From Sternotherus odoratus (lineage: Eukaryota > Chordata > Testudines > Kinosternidae), in the NCBI GenBank assembly GCA_032164245.1, contig JAVMKO010000003.1, positions 136,451,259-136,515,258 of the forward strand: DNA of 64,000 nt, read 5' to 3'. Made by a program: the position numbers and the translations under genes. Positions 32,725-44,700 of the stretch are shown piece by piece (the first letter of the stretch is position 1; each line of letters starts with the position of its first letter). The notes below the pieces were generated by a model. It was not told the DNA's origin, searched no databases, and worked only from the letters and a program-made list of their open reading frames with translations.

Positions 32725-35700
32725 CTACACAAAGACAAAACGGTATGTAAAAAGAGCCATCCTGCCCAGAACAAAATGCAGTTTGGGTTGCCAGTGTCCA
32801 CTATCTAGAAAGCACAACCTTTTTTTGACACTGAAAAACCAAGTTACCGAGCATTTTAATTTCTAAACTGCTGAATAGTGGAACTAAAAAATAGAATATT
32901 GATGAAAAAGTTCTCTTTTCTAGAATCTGGTATCTTCCCTTTTCTTTTTTTTTTAAACACATTAAATACAGTCATAAGAAAAGACAAGCATTATTGGAAG
33001 CTTATCAGCTCAAGATCAGGCCTTCAACTAGTGTATCACAATCAGATTAACCTTACATTATATTTCACTGAATTAAATGCTATTCCTCAACTCATGCTTA
33101 CTAATACGTGATACACAAAACACACCTCATCTTCTTCATCAGTGCTCTTTCCTGATGGCACATTAGAAGTATTTTTTGTGTCCTCCCCTAAAGTAGAAGC
33201 ATCACCATTAGAAGCCAGGGTTCCTTGTTCAGCTTCCCATTCCTGCAACACCTCCTCTAAGTTAAACCGACGCCTGTAGTTTACAAAGAAGTTCTTCACT
33301 TGGCCAACAGTCTTGTTGCCAATTACATCTGCAATAGCTTGAAAATCTTTACCATATTTGCGTACACCTGAAAGGCAAAGTAAATAATACACCTGTGAAG
33401 AATTAGTCAAGCACAGCTATTTGTGAAGTATGTATACAAACATGGCCTTTGAGGCCTACGGCTAAGGGCTCACTTTAATTTTAAGAACTTCTCCATTAGA
33501 AAGTAGACTGTAGCTTCCACTAAAAACAAATAAAAAACAAACCAAAAAAAAATCCCAAAAGACACACAGACTCTTCCTTGCAAAGCCTTGAAAATATAAA
33601 TTATTCACCAGATTGTTTGTCACTGATTTTTCTAAAGAGCCTGGTAATGGACAGAGTCCTCCTTACAGCCACAAAAGGCTGGTCTCTGATGTGTGAAATA
33701 GATCGTTTGATATTTCTGGAGAACAGTACTCTGTGAACTTCAACTGATGGTCAGAGGTCTTCTTTGTAGACTTCCCCCAGCTAGCTGCATACGAAGCTTA
33801 GCTCCTTTCCCAAGAACGCATGTGGCATCTGACTGAAAGGAGCAGCAGAATTCAATAGCATCAGCCTACTGACTCAGCACAAGGCCGAGCCAGGACACTA
33901 GAATGCTAATCCTGGCTCTGACACTTCCTTTGTGTTCTAAAGGGAATAAGCTAACAACCGGTCATTTAGCTATTTATGAAATTGGGGGGGGGGGGGGGGG
34001 GAAGAGGGGACAGCCCTTTGAATATAGGACAAGCTGGCAGATATTCACTGGGCTTATTTGGGACAACTGCCCTTAAAAAAAAAAAGTGTTGGCAAAATAG
34101 CTCTGAGCAAAAGCAGCTGAGACTCAATTCTCCTGCAGTGGGAGTCTAGGAATAATCCAACTCTTCTCCCTTTCATTCATTTTTATATCAGTCAGTTTGA
34201 TTTGGGAGTGTCAACTTATTTCTGATCCTCCCCAAAATCCTAAGACTGTTTTTGGCAATAGTGGATCAAAAAAGTTAGCTATACCTAATTTTGTGAATTT
34301 TTTTTACCTGCCAACTTAAACACATTAAAGCTGGCTGTGTATGCTTCTCTCTCCCTACACGATATACTAGCACTGAAAAATTCCATCGGAAACCTTGATG
34401 TGTCAGTTATCAAGGAAAGGTCGATCAAATAAACAAAATACATGTACAGTAAAACCTCGATTTAACGGACCTCGATTTAACGGACTTCGGATGCAACGGA
34501 CAACATTTCTGATAAATATCAGACCGCGACCCCTCCCTGCTGCGGCCCTGGTCCCCTTCCATGGCGGCCGTCTGCTGGCTGCCGGCCCGGTCCCAGCAGC
34601 AGGCGGGCTGGCTCCTGGCTCCCGGCTGCCGCCCGGGTCCCAGCCACTGGCGGGCTGGCTGCCGGCTCCCGCCCAGGTCCCGCCAGCAGGCGGGCTGGCT
34701 GCTGGCTCCCGGCTGCCGCCCGGGTCCCAGCAGCGGGCGGGCTGGCTGCCGGGTCCTAGCAGCCGGGACCCAGGCGGGCTGGCTGCCGGCTCCTGCCTGC
34801 AGGCGGGCTGGCTCCCGGCTGCCGCCCGGGTCCCAGCAGTGGGCGGGCTGGCTGCTGGCTCCTGGCAGCCGGGACCCAGGCGGGCTGGCTGCCGGCTCCC
34901 GGCTGCTGCCCGGGTCCCAACAGCCGGGACCCGGGCGGGCTGGCTGCCGGCTCCCGGCTGCCGCCCGGGTCCCAGCAGCAGGTGGGTTGGCTGCCGGTTC
35001 CCGCCCAGGTCCCAGCAGTGGGTGGGCTGCGGAGCTGCCGCCCCAACCCTGAGGTGGGCGGGGTGCTGCTCTGACAGCTCGGGGTTTTTTTTAAATTAAA
35101 TAACTGACTTTTTGATTTAACGGACATCCCCTCGCCCAAATTAGTCTGTTAAATGGAGGTTTTACTGTATTTTAAATACCTGAATCAAGTTGTCTCAAAG
35201 TGACATAATGAAGTTTACCAGTTCTCCCTCAATTCAGTTTCCATTTTCTTAGAAACAAAGATATTTGAGTCTTTCCACTTTTAATAATAGTAACCCTTGA
35301 AGTTTCTCCTCTTTCCTGTTCTCAAGGGGAAAATCCTCATGTTCTCCTGCACTCTGGAGCTTTGCTTTTAGCTTTTTTTTGCTTTTAGCTTTTTGCTTTT
35401 AGCTACTGTACTACTGTACTACTACTGTACTACATTGATCACCCAAAAAGAGTCCAAGAGTTTTGTACCTTTCAGATGCCAAAGACAGAACCGGCTTGTA
35501 TTTTATAGCCTGGATAAAAGTTACTCTACCCCCTTACAGTTTATAGATTACTGGAGACAGTAATATGATTTTTGCTTTCTGCTAGGGAACCTTTAATATG
35601 TCATGAGCAAAAGAAGATTTGACTTATGTAATATAGAAAATTGCTGATGACTTTACCTATTCAGAATCCATTATAGTACTTAAAGGACATGCATTTTCTC

Positions 35701-38700
35701 TCCCATAGCAGAAAATTATATGCCAGATGTAATGTCTCATTTCAGAAAGGTGAAGTAAAGGATACAGAAGGAGAAAATCTGAAATGTGTGCTCTTAGTAA
35801 CTTGATAAAAAGACATGACTTTGCTCTTTCTACTTTTCTTTTTGAATAAGTGCTTCTAATGTGCACTGTCTTGTTCAGCTGCAGTGAATGTACAAGAGAA
35901 AATGCAGATCCAATAAGTAGTTCAACTACAGTTGAAGCTTCCATTTTAGCCATTAAGGGCCAAATAAAATGATGGCGAGTTCTGCACGTATGTACTAGTA
36001 AGCTCCTGCTCCCCCAATAGAGATCTGTAGGGGAAAAAAACCCCAAAAAACAATCTGGCTGCAGGGAGTCATAGTGTGCAAGAGGGAACAGTAGTGTCTC
36101 ATAGGAGGATAAGTCTGAGCAAGACAGAAACAACCATTTGCACCGTGCACGGACAATGGCAGGGCATGAGAGAGAAAGACGAGTGATATGTTTATACCTT
36201 TTCAAAGTATGCTCCCTCCAGTACTCAGTATTTTGCTTGTCATAATGGACATGACATAACAGAAGAGCTTCACTAAAGCCAGGTCCACACTACCACTTAC
36301 TTCAGTATAACTTACATCGCTCAGGGGTGTGAATATGCCACCCTTGTGAGCAATGTAAGTTACACCTACCTAAGCACCAGTGGACAGTGCTATGTCAGTG
36401 GGAGAGATTCTCCCATCAATATAGCTACCACTTCTTGCGGAGATGGATTTATTATGCCACGGGGAGAACTCCCTGCTGTCGGCATGGAGAATCTTCATCA
36501 GACGTGCTGCAGCTGCGCAGATGTAGTGCTTCTAGTACAGATTAGCCATAACTCACACGGGTGATTAGAAGACCCATTGTGACTTATTTACCAATTTGCA
36601 GAATTCACTAAGTGAAGAGGAGGGTACTCACCCTGTGCAGTAACTAACGTTCTTCGAGATGAATGTCCCTGTGGGTGCTCCACTCTAGGTGCTGGTGTAT
36701 CCCTGTGCCTTCGCTCAGATTTTTACAGCCATACTTGCACTGGTCGTGCACGTGTAGAGCCTGCTCACCCCACTCGGAGTGTACCTTAATAGTATGTGTG
36801 CATGACTGGTCTCCTCAGTTCATTCTCTACAACAGGGCTACCCCAACTCCAAAGTCGAGGGGAGGAGGGTGGGTATTGGAGCACCCACAGGGGCACTCAT
36901 CTCGAAGAACATCAGTTACTGCACAGGGTGAGTAACCTCCTCTTCTTCTTCAAGAGATGTCCCTGTGGGTGCTCCACTCTAGGTGACTTAAAAGCAGTGT
37001 ATGTCCAGGAGGTAGGGACTTTGGATGTGGTAGGAATGCAGTAGATAATACAGCTCTGCCCAATTGTGCATCAGAGAGGGATCCTTGAGTAAGGGCACAG
37101 TGCTTAACAAATGGGTGTTCAAAAGACCAAGTGGATGCTTTACAGATGTCAGCCAAGGAACCTTGCATAGAAACGCCAAGGAGGTAGCCACAGATCTTGT
37201 GGAGATAGTTCTGATGCTGGCTGGAGGCATAACTCTTTATCTGATAGCACAGTCTGATGCAGTCAGAAATCATGTTTGGAAGTCTCTGGATAGAAATAGG
37301 TGTCCCTTTGGAACACTCCACAATGGAGACAAAGAGTCTAGAAGAGTTCCTAAAGGGCTTGGTTCTATCCAAATAGAAGGACAAAACCCTGTATAAGTTT
37401 AACGTATGCATTGTAGATTCAAAAGAGTTTGCATGTGGTTTAGAAAAGACTGTCGGTAGGTGTATCAGCTCATTGATGTGGAATGATGAATGCACCTTTG
37501 GAAGAAATTTGGGGTGTAATTGAAGGGTAACCTTGTCCTTAAAAAATATCGTATAGGGTGGGTCTGCCATGAGAGCTGCTATTTCTCCTGCCCATCTGGT
37601 GAAGGTGATTGCTACCAAGAATGCTGTTTTCATAGAGAGGTGTAAGAGGGAGCAAGTGGCTAGGGGCTCAAATGGTTGTGAGTTAAGCAGGATAATCCTA
37701 AGTGAAGGTTCCACGGAGGGGTAGGAGGTTTAATGTCTGGGTATAGGGATTGGAGTCCTTTGAGAAAACACTTGCTGACTGGATGAGCAAAAACAGAGGT
37801 ATCGTTGATCTTGTCATGAAAGGTTATAATAGCAGCTAAGTGGACTTTGATGGAGCTGAAAGAGAGGCCAGATTGCTTAAGTAGTCAAGTATGAGTGTAA
37901 GAGGTGCAGACATAGGAGGAAGTTGTTTAGTTGAGCACCATTGTGTGAATCATTTCCACTTCCAGCGATAGGTGATGAGAGTACATTGTGTTCTGCTATG
38001 GAGGAGTACTCTTGGAACCGTCTCAGAGCATGCTAGTTCATTTTGGGAGAACCATGTAGGAACCAAGCTTTGAGGTGAAGCATGGATAGGTTGGGGTGAA
38101 GAAATCGGCCATGTTGCTGTGATAGGAGGCTCAAAGTGAGGGGCAACAAAATCGGTGGTCGAATTGACATTTTGTTGAGGAACAGAAACCATGGTTGTCT
38201 GGGTCACGAAAGGGCAATCAAAATCACCATGGCACTATCTGTTCGTATCTCTGCCAGAGCTTTGTGGAGAACTGATATTGGGGTAAAAGCATACAGCAAG
38301 TTCTGATCTCATGGGATCATGAATGCATCTCCTAAGGAAATTCTTGGCCAGGCCCGCTCTGGAGCAAAAGTTGGGACATTTTGTGTTTTTCATAGCTGCA
38401 AAAAGGTCTATGATTACGTAGCCCCAAATGCAGAATATGTTGCAGATGATTGTGTCGTTTATCTCCCATTTGTGATCCCAGGGAAAGCGTCTGCTTAATT
38501 TGCCTGCTCTGGTATTCATAGCTCTGGAAAAACAGGCAGCTGATAACTGGATGTTGTTCGCAAGGCACCAAATTCCACAGCTTTATAGCTTCTGTGCAAA
38601 GCAAGCGAGAGCGAGCTCCTCCCTGCCTGTTTACATAGAACATGCAGGCGATTTTGTCTGTCATTATCCATACATGTTGGTTCAGGATTAATGGGAGGAA

Positions 38701-41700
38701 GTGACAGCAGGCATTGTGTATGGCTCAAAGGTCTATGATGTTTATGTGCAGGGAGGTTTTGGTTCAAGACCATAGCCCCTGGGGCTGTGTGGTGGGACAT
38801 GTGTGCACCCCACCCAGTGAGGGATGCATTGGTAGTCATTATGAGGGATGGAGCATCCTGGAGAGAGGGTATTGTCCATTATAGGAGAATCTTTGACTGA
38901 CAGGTATGGATAAAGGCTTGTTTAGAGCATGCACATTCAATTGGTAAACCGTGACCAATCAAGCTTGGAAGCACCTTCTGTATAGTTGTGCATTTTGGAC
39001 CACGAAAGTGCATGAGGCCACGTGACCTAGCAGTTGTAGACACAGTCTTGAGCCATGACCTGATGGCTGTTGCAAAATTTTGTTGCCAATAACTTTATGG
39101 TGTTGAAGCAATCGGGCGGGAGAGATGCCCTTCCCATCCGGGAATTGAGGTGTGCTCCTATGAACTCCAGTTGCTGGGTAGGAGAGAATATGGATTTGTT
39201 TTTGTTTATTTGTAGGCTGAGGGATAAGAAACAATCAACGGTGAGCTGTGTGAATCAAGGAGCTTTGTTGAGCGTTGAGGAGATAATCGTTGAGGTAAGG
39301 AAATATTATGACCCCTTGTTTTTTGAGGTAGGCAGTGACTATGGCTAGGATAGGCCATAGGGTAGCACCCTGTATTGAAAATGTGTCAAGCCGAGGGTAA
39401 AACGAAGGAAACGTCTGTGGGCCGGATGTATAGTCACATGAAAATAGACATTCTGTAGGTTGAGGGCTGAAAACCAATCATCCTGCTCCAGCACTGGGAT
39501 TATGGTGGTGAGGGTAACCATTTGTTGAGCCGCCTGAGGTTGAGGATCGGTCGTCATCCTCCAGTTTTCTTTTCTGTTGAGAAATATTGGGAATAAAACC
39601 CCTTCCCTCTGTGTTGTTCAGGCACAAGTTCCACTGCTCCCAACAGAGGGAGATGATGTACTTCTTGGAAGTGCAGTTGTACTTGAGAGGGGTCCCTGAA
39701 GAGGGATGGGGAAGGTGGGTGGGTAGGATGCAAGGATAGGAATGGGATGGAATAGCCAATTGTGACTACCTCTATAACCCACTTGTTGGTGGTAAATGTT
39801 CTGCCATTGATGGGAGAATGGTCATAGGCAGTGTCCAAAAATAGACACACGTGGTGTAAGTGCTGAAGTGGGAATGTTGTTTTCTAAACCCTTGACCAAG
39901 GCTTCAAATTTGCTTATTATTTGGAGGGGGTTGAGACGCTGCCGAGGAATTGGGAAGACTATGCTTGTATCTGGGTCTCTGGCATTGCTGTTGCTGCTCA
40001 TGTGATCTATGGAAGTGCTGGTATATGTGGGGTAGTGTGGACGCTGATAAGGTTGATATCTATATTGTCACCTTCTGGTCGTAGGGGTTTGAATTCCTAA
40101 GGACTGGAGAGTTGCTCTTGAGTCCTTCATTGAGTGAAGTAGGTCATTCATCGTGGAGACAAAGAGTTTATCGCCGAAAGGAAGATCTTCAATGGTACTT
40201 CGAGGAAACGAACAGGAGGAGAGCCATGAACCTCAGCGCATGACCACTGTTGTAGCAGCGGAACTTGCTGCAGTACCAGTTGCATTGAGGGTTGTTTGAA
40301 AAACAGTATGTTAGATGATTTGTTCCTCGGAAACTAGAGTCATGAACAGTTTCTTTTCTTCTGGAATGTCATCAATAAAGTCCATGAATTTGTTCTAATT
40401 TTTGGTCATATTTTGCCAGCACGGCAGCATAATTAGCAATGTGAAATTTTAGCATAGAAGATACGTATACTTTACGTCCAAGCAGATCTAATCGCTTACT
40501 GTCTTTGTCAGATGGGTGGAGCGGGGAAACTGGTGTTTGGTCTTTTGGTTGACTTTGTCTACTACCAGCGAGTTTGGCGCTGGATGAGTGAAGAGGAATT
40601 CAGAGCCCTTGGAAGGGATGAAGTACTTGCGATCCCCTCGTTTACAGGTAGTAGGCTTGCAGCGGGAGTCTGCCAGATCACCATAGCAGGTTCCAAAAGG
40701 GCTGCGTTGATTGGAATGCAATCCTAGAAGAAGAGGGCTGCAGGGTGTCCGTTAACTCATGCTGCTGTTCAGGAACCTCCTCCAAGTTAATTCTTAATTC
40801 ACTGGCAACTCTTTTGAAAAGGTCTTGAAATTTTGAGAAGTCATCCAAAGATGTTGGGGAGAGGAGGAAGTAAGGCTTCATTAGGCGTAACAACTAGGTC
40901 TACTGGGTTAGAGGCAGGTCGTGACTGATCCTGCAATTGTGACGGTGCTGCCTGGTGTTTTATGTCAGTGGCAGGTTCGTCAGCTGGCGGCGCTGGGAAG
41001 GTGTCACGCCTGGTTGAGGTGGCATAGTCAGCGTGGTCTTGAGGATAAGATACCCATGGAGCCCAATATTGCCACTGTAGTGGGAAGGGCATAGTTGTGA
41101 CATCCAGGGGTTTACCCATTATGGGGAAGGATCCTGAGAGTAGGACGAGGTCATTTTTCTACCACTCTATTGATTGGGGTTTGAGGATGGGAGATTTGAT
41201 ATGGTGAAAATTCCCCCTACAGTCCAGCTTCCTCATCACTGGAAGAAGGCTGTCCGGACTCTGAATGGGCATTTGGAGAGAAGTAGGCATTAAGTAGGGA
41301 TGACTGCAAGGTAGGTGACACCAGAAGGTCCCTTGACTGTGTAAATTGCAGAGTTTTGGAGCTCCTCTGTGAGGTGAGGGCTGTGCAAGAGGAATCTGGT
41401 GTGAAGAAAGGTTCTGCACCGATGTCCTTGGCATTGCTTCACTGCTGGCCAGCTCAGGGGCTGTCAGTGCCAATGCTGGGAAAGCAACAGCACTTCTGTT
41501 GTGGTGCCGAACAGTGCCATATGAGAGGCAGCAACTGGAAGCCTAAAGCCTTGGCACCAGAACTTCACGGTACTGTCACAGCCGCATTTCATGCAGCGCC
41601 GGAGGAGCCTGGTGTATCAAAAGTGCTCAGACCTTCCTGAGGAAATCTTCTCTCACAAAGTTCCCTTTGTGGGTGAGAGAAGGTGACTTTTTTTTGAAGG

Positions 41701-44700
41701 TTTTTTTGGTCCTTCTTTGAGGTGGGGTGGATGGGTGCATAGCCAGAGTCAGCACCCGGTTCTGAAGCTGACCTTAAGGATTTTTGAAGGAGGAGCAGTT
41801 AGTCTCAGCTCCTTGTCCTTCTGCGCCCTCGATTTAAGTTTGCTGTTGTGGGCATTTTGGGGGGATGTGGGACTTCCCCCAAATAATTTATGCATTTTGA
41901 ATGGCCATCTGACAGAGGGATGGCATCACTGCAGGTAGAGCAGCACTTAAAGCCTGGGGAGCCAGGCATGTCAGATGTGGTTTCTGCTCACAGGAATGAA
42001 GAAAAGGGTGGCTGTTTTTTTTAAAAAAGAGAAAAAAATAGAAAAATGTTAACTAAGGATTCCTGGTAAACTAACTAGGAAGGCAAATTGTAACAAGGGA
42101 GAGAGAGTCTCTGACGAGTCTGCTGAGCTTTGTCTCAGGCTGGGGACAATAGAGAAGGAACTGAGGGGACTAGTTGTGCGTGCATACTATTAAAGTACAC
42201 TCAAAGCACGGGAGGGGGGGGGCGCTAAGCTCTGTGCGTGCACGACCTGTACGAGTACTGCTGTAAAAATCTCAAGAGAGAAGGCACAGGGATGCACCAA
42301 CTCCTAGAGTGGAGCACACAGGGACGTCTCTCGAAAAAGAACAAAAGGATAAAGTGAAATGCATCTCTCATTTGACAACTGAGTTTCGGATTCCTTTTAG
42401 CATACTAGTAAGTATCCAATAGTGTTACTGAGATTGATTTATACAAGACTTCAGTACAGAACTCTTAAATCTCATTAGGAGACAGAAAACCTAACATACT
42501 GATACAGCACACATTTATCTTGAAAGGGACCATCAGCTTTCTAGGTAAGATAACGGCAAACTGGTGTACAGGCTACTCATCATTACACAATCAAGTTTCA
42601 AATGCTATCTTGTTATTTCCTAAAGCTTTCCTCTCTGCCCAGGAGACTGATTAAGCTTGATAACTTGCCTTGTCTTCTAAAAGGAAGCTCAAAAGAAAAG
42701 TAGCTCTAGCCCCAGTCCAGAAGTCGACACAGCAACGAAACAGCCCTGCAGCCCAAGCCCCATGAGCTGGAGTTGGCTGTCATGGGCCAGATGTGCGCTT
42801 TTCCTTCCTGTGCCCTACACTAAAAGGCAGCACATTCTGAAGAGTGAAGTTAAGCCATAATCTGGCCCAGCACTTAAGTATGTGCAGAGTTCAGCACCTG
42901 AGTATCCCCATTAAAACTAATGATTTGCCAGGTGGCCTTAGTGAATGGCATGAATAAGTAGTACTCAGCATATCACTGTAGAGTCACTGGACCAGAACTG
43001 AAATTGTTGCGAATAATAAATTAGAAGGGCAATGGGAATGGAGGCCGCAGCATGGCAGTCAGGAGCGCTCTCCACTGGTGCCCAGAGGTGGGGAAATCAC
43101 TCTGCAGTCCCCTGCCCCGTTTGGGACACGGAGTCGGCAGTGAGGCTGCACCCAACCCTGACAGTGCAAGGGCAAGGTCTGACCCAGAAACACCCTGGAA
43201 CCCTGCCCCTTCATGCCAATAGTGAGAGGGACAGTCTCTCACATGCAAGCCCAGCCCTGCCACCTGATCCAGGTGTGTGGAAAGCAGGCTCAGCACAGCA
43301 GGATCCAAGTGTGGAGGGGCTCAGTGTGGGGGGATCCAAGTGTGGGGTGAGCAGGTTCTGCATCGGGCAATTTGGCTGTGGGCAGCTTGATGGGAGGTCC
43401 AGGTCCGGGTGTAGGGGGGATCCGGATGCACAGAGGCTCATTGGAAGATCAAGGTGCAGGGGGAATGGGACTCAGCAGAGGGAGTCCAGGTGAAGTGGCT
43501 GGGGCTCAGTAGGGGAATCTAGGTACAGGAGGGCTGGTAGTCCAGGTGCAGCTCAGTGGGATGGGGCTTGGCAGGGTGGGTGGAGGGCTAGATAAAGAGG
43601 GTTGGGCAGAGGGGGAGCAGCTCGCTGTATAGCAATGGGGAAAAGAAGCAGGGGGTGAGACCATTGGCAGAGCCTCCTGCAGTCGGGGGAGGTTCCAGGG
43701 ATTGGACCCGGCCCCAGGAGCAGCCGGTGCAGGGGAAGAATAGGTCTTGTCCCCGCTGCAGGGCTAGCAGCTAGAGTCTGGCACATGGCAGAAAACATCA
43801 GCCAGGTGACCCCAGACCTGCCCCTTTCTGGCTCCACGCACATCACGATAGCAAGTGAGAGGAACAGAGTCTTGTACGCACGCCCAGTCCCAACCCCTCA
43901 AGTGATTTACATCTTCCCTGACTGCTCCGGATGCCCAAACCAGATGGGCTGTTCAGGATTGCTGCTTGGGAGGGGCGCATGAACCAATTATTATGCAGGG
44001 AAAGAGTAAAATCTGTCGAGGACATGAATTATGCTCTTGCACAGAATTCCCCTTGTAAGCCTAGAGCCAATATGCCAGTGATGCCTTATCTTTTCCCACT
44101 GTGCCCCCCCAACCAGTAATGGAATCTGTCCACACTCCCACTCCATTACTGTACAGTTGGCTCAGCGGAGGAGCTGGGCTGACAGCGGAGCTGGGAGTAG
44201 AAGACTGGGTGGCGCTCCCTCCCCATCCCCCATGAGAGCTGGCCTGGGCCCTGCCACATGCCTCCCCCCAAAATGTTCCTCAGCACCTCCCTAAGGGGGT
44301 ATGCCCCACAGTTTGAGGACCACTGCAATACACAGAGTAAAACATTCAGAAAGGTAGTTTGCAGTGATCTTATTTGGGTCATATTCCTAAGCATGGAATA
44401 GGCCTAGTAGTCTATGTACTTGCAGCAATTTGATTTCAGAAAGTTAGTGTCACGACAATACAACTCTTCAAGTGAGTGTCATGCCTCTGTCATGTTCCAT
44501 CAAATGTACTGGGTTCTGTTCTTGCAAACTGTTGTGTAAGTTTTTGCAGACCAAATTGTATGAAAAATGACTGGGCATGAACAAAGCTACGTTTTTTGTC
44601 AGCCACTTCAAAACTATGTTCACCAAAAAATAGGAGAACTTACTCAAAATAACCAGTTCTGTTCTAGAAAACACTGTAACAGTTTACTGGCTGTGTATAA

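Larger units (their letters stand above)
36617..42342 (-). mobile_element. Older DIRS-type retrotransposon in RCOR3 intron
   Basis: It has the same plan as the copy at 15.7-21.3 kb. The left arm 36617-36690 is palindromic to 36868-36942. The following 36945-36985 (GATGTCCCTGTGGGTGCTCC) is complementary to the right end at 42300-42342 (GGAGCACACAGGGACGTCTC). Gag, RT, RNase H and recombinase remnants follow one another on the minus strand. Stops, frameshifts and lost catalytic residues show it is older. It lies in the same direction as RCOR3, inside the 13-kb intron. Confidence 0.85.

Noticed and set aside
34395..35099. 234-codon plus-strand frame
   Set aside because: It reads through the minisatellite of the Tigger element; the repeated Gly/Pro/Ala peptide is an artefact.
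35657..36205. 182-codon minus-strand frame in the RCOR3 intron
   Set aside because: No homology that I recognise, no exon boundaries, and the RCOR3 frame passes over it.
36277..36546. Confident Harbinger assignment
   Set aside because: The right terminal repeat is too diverged; kept only as tentative.
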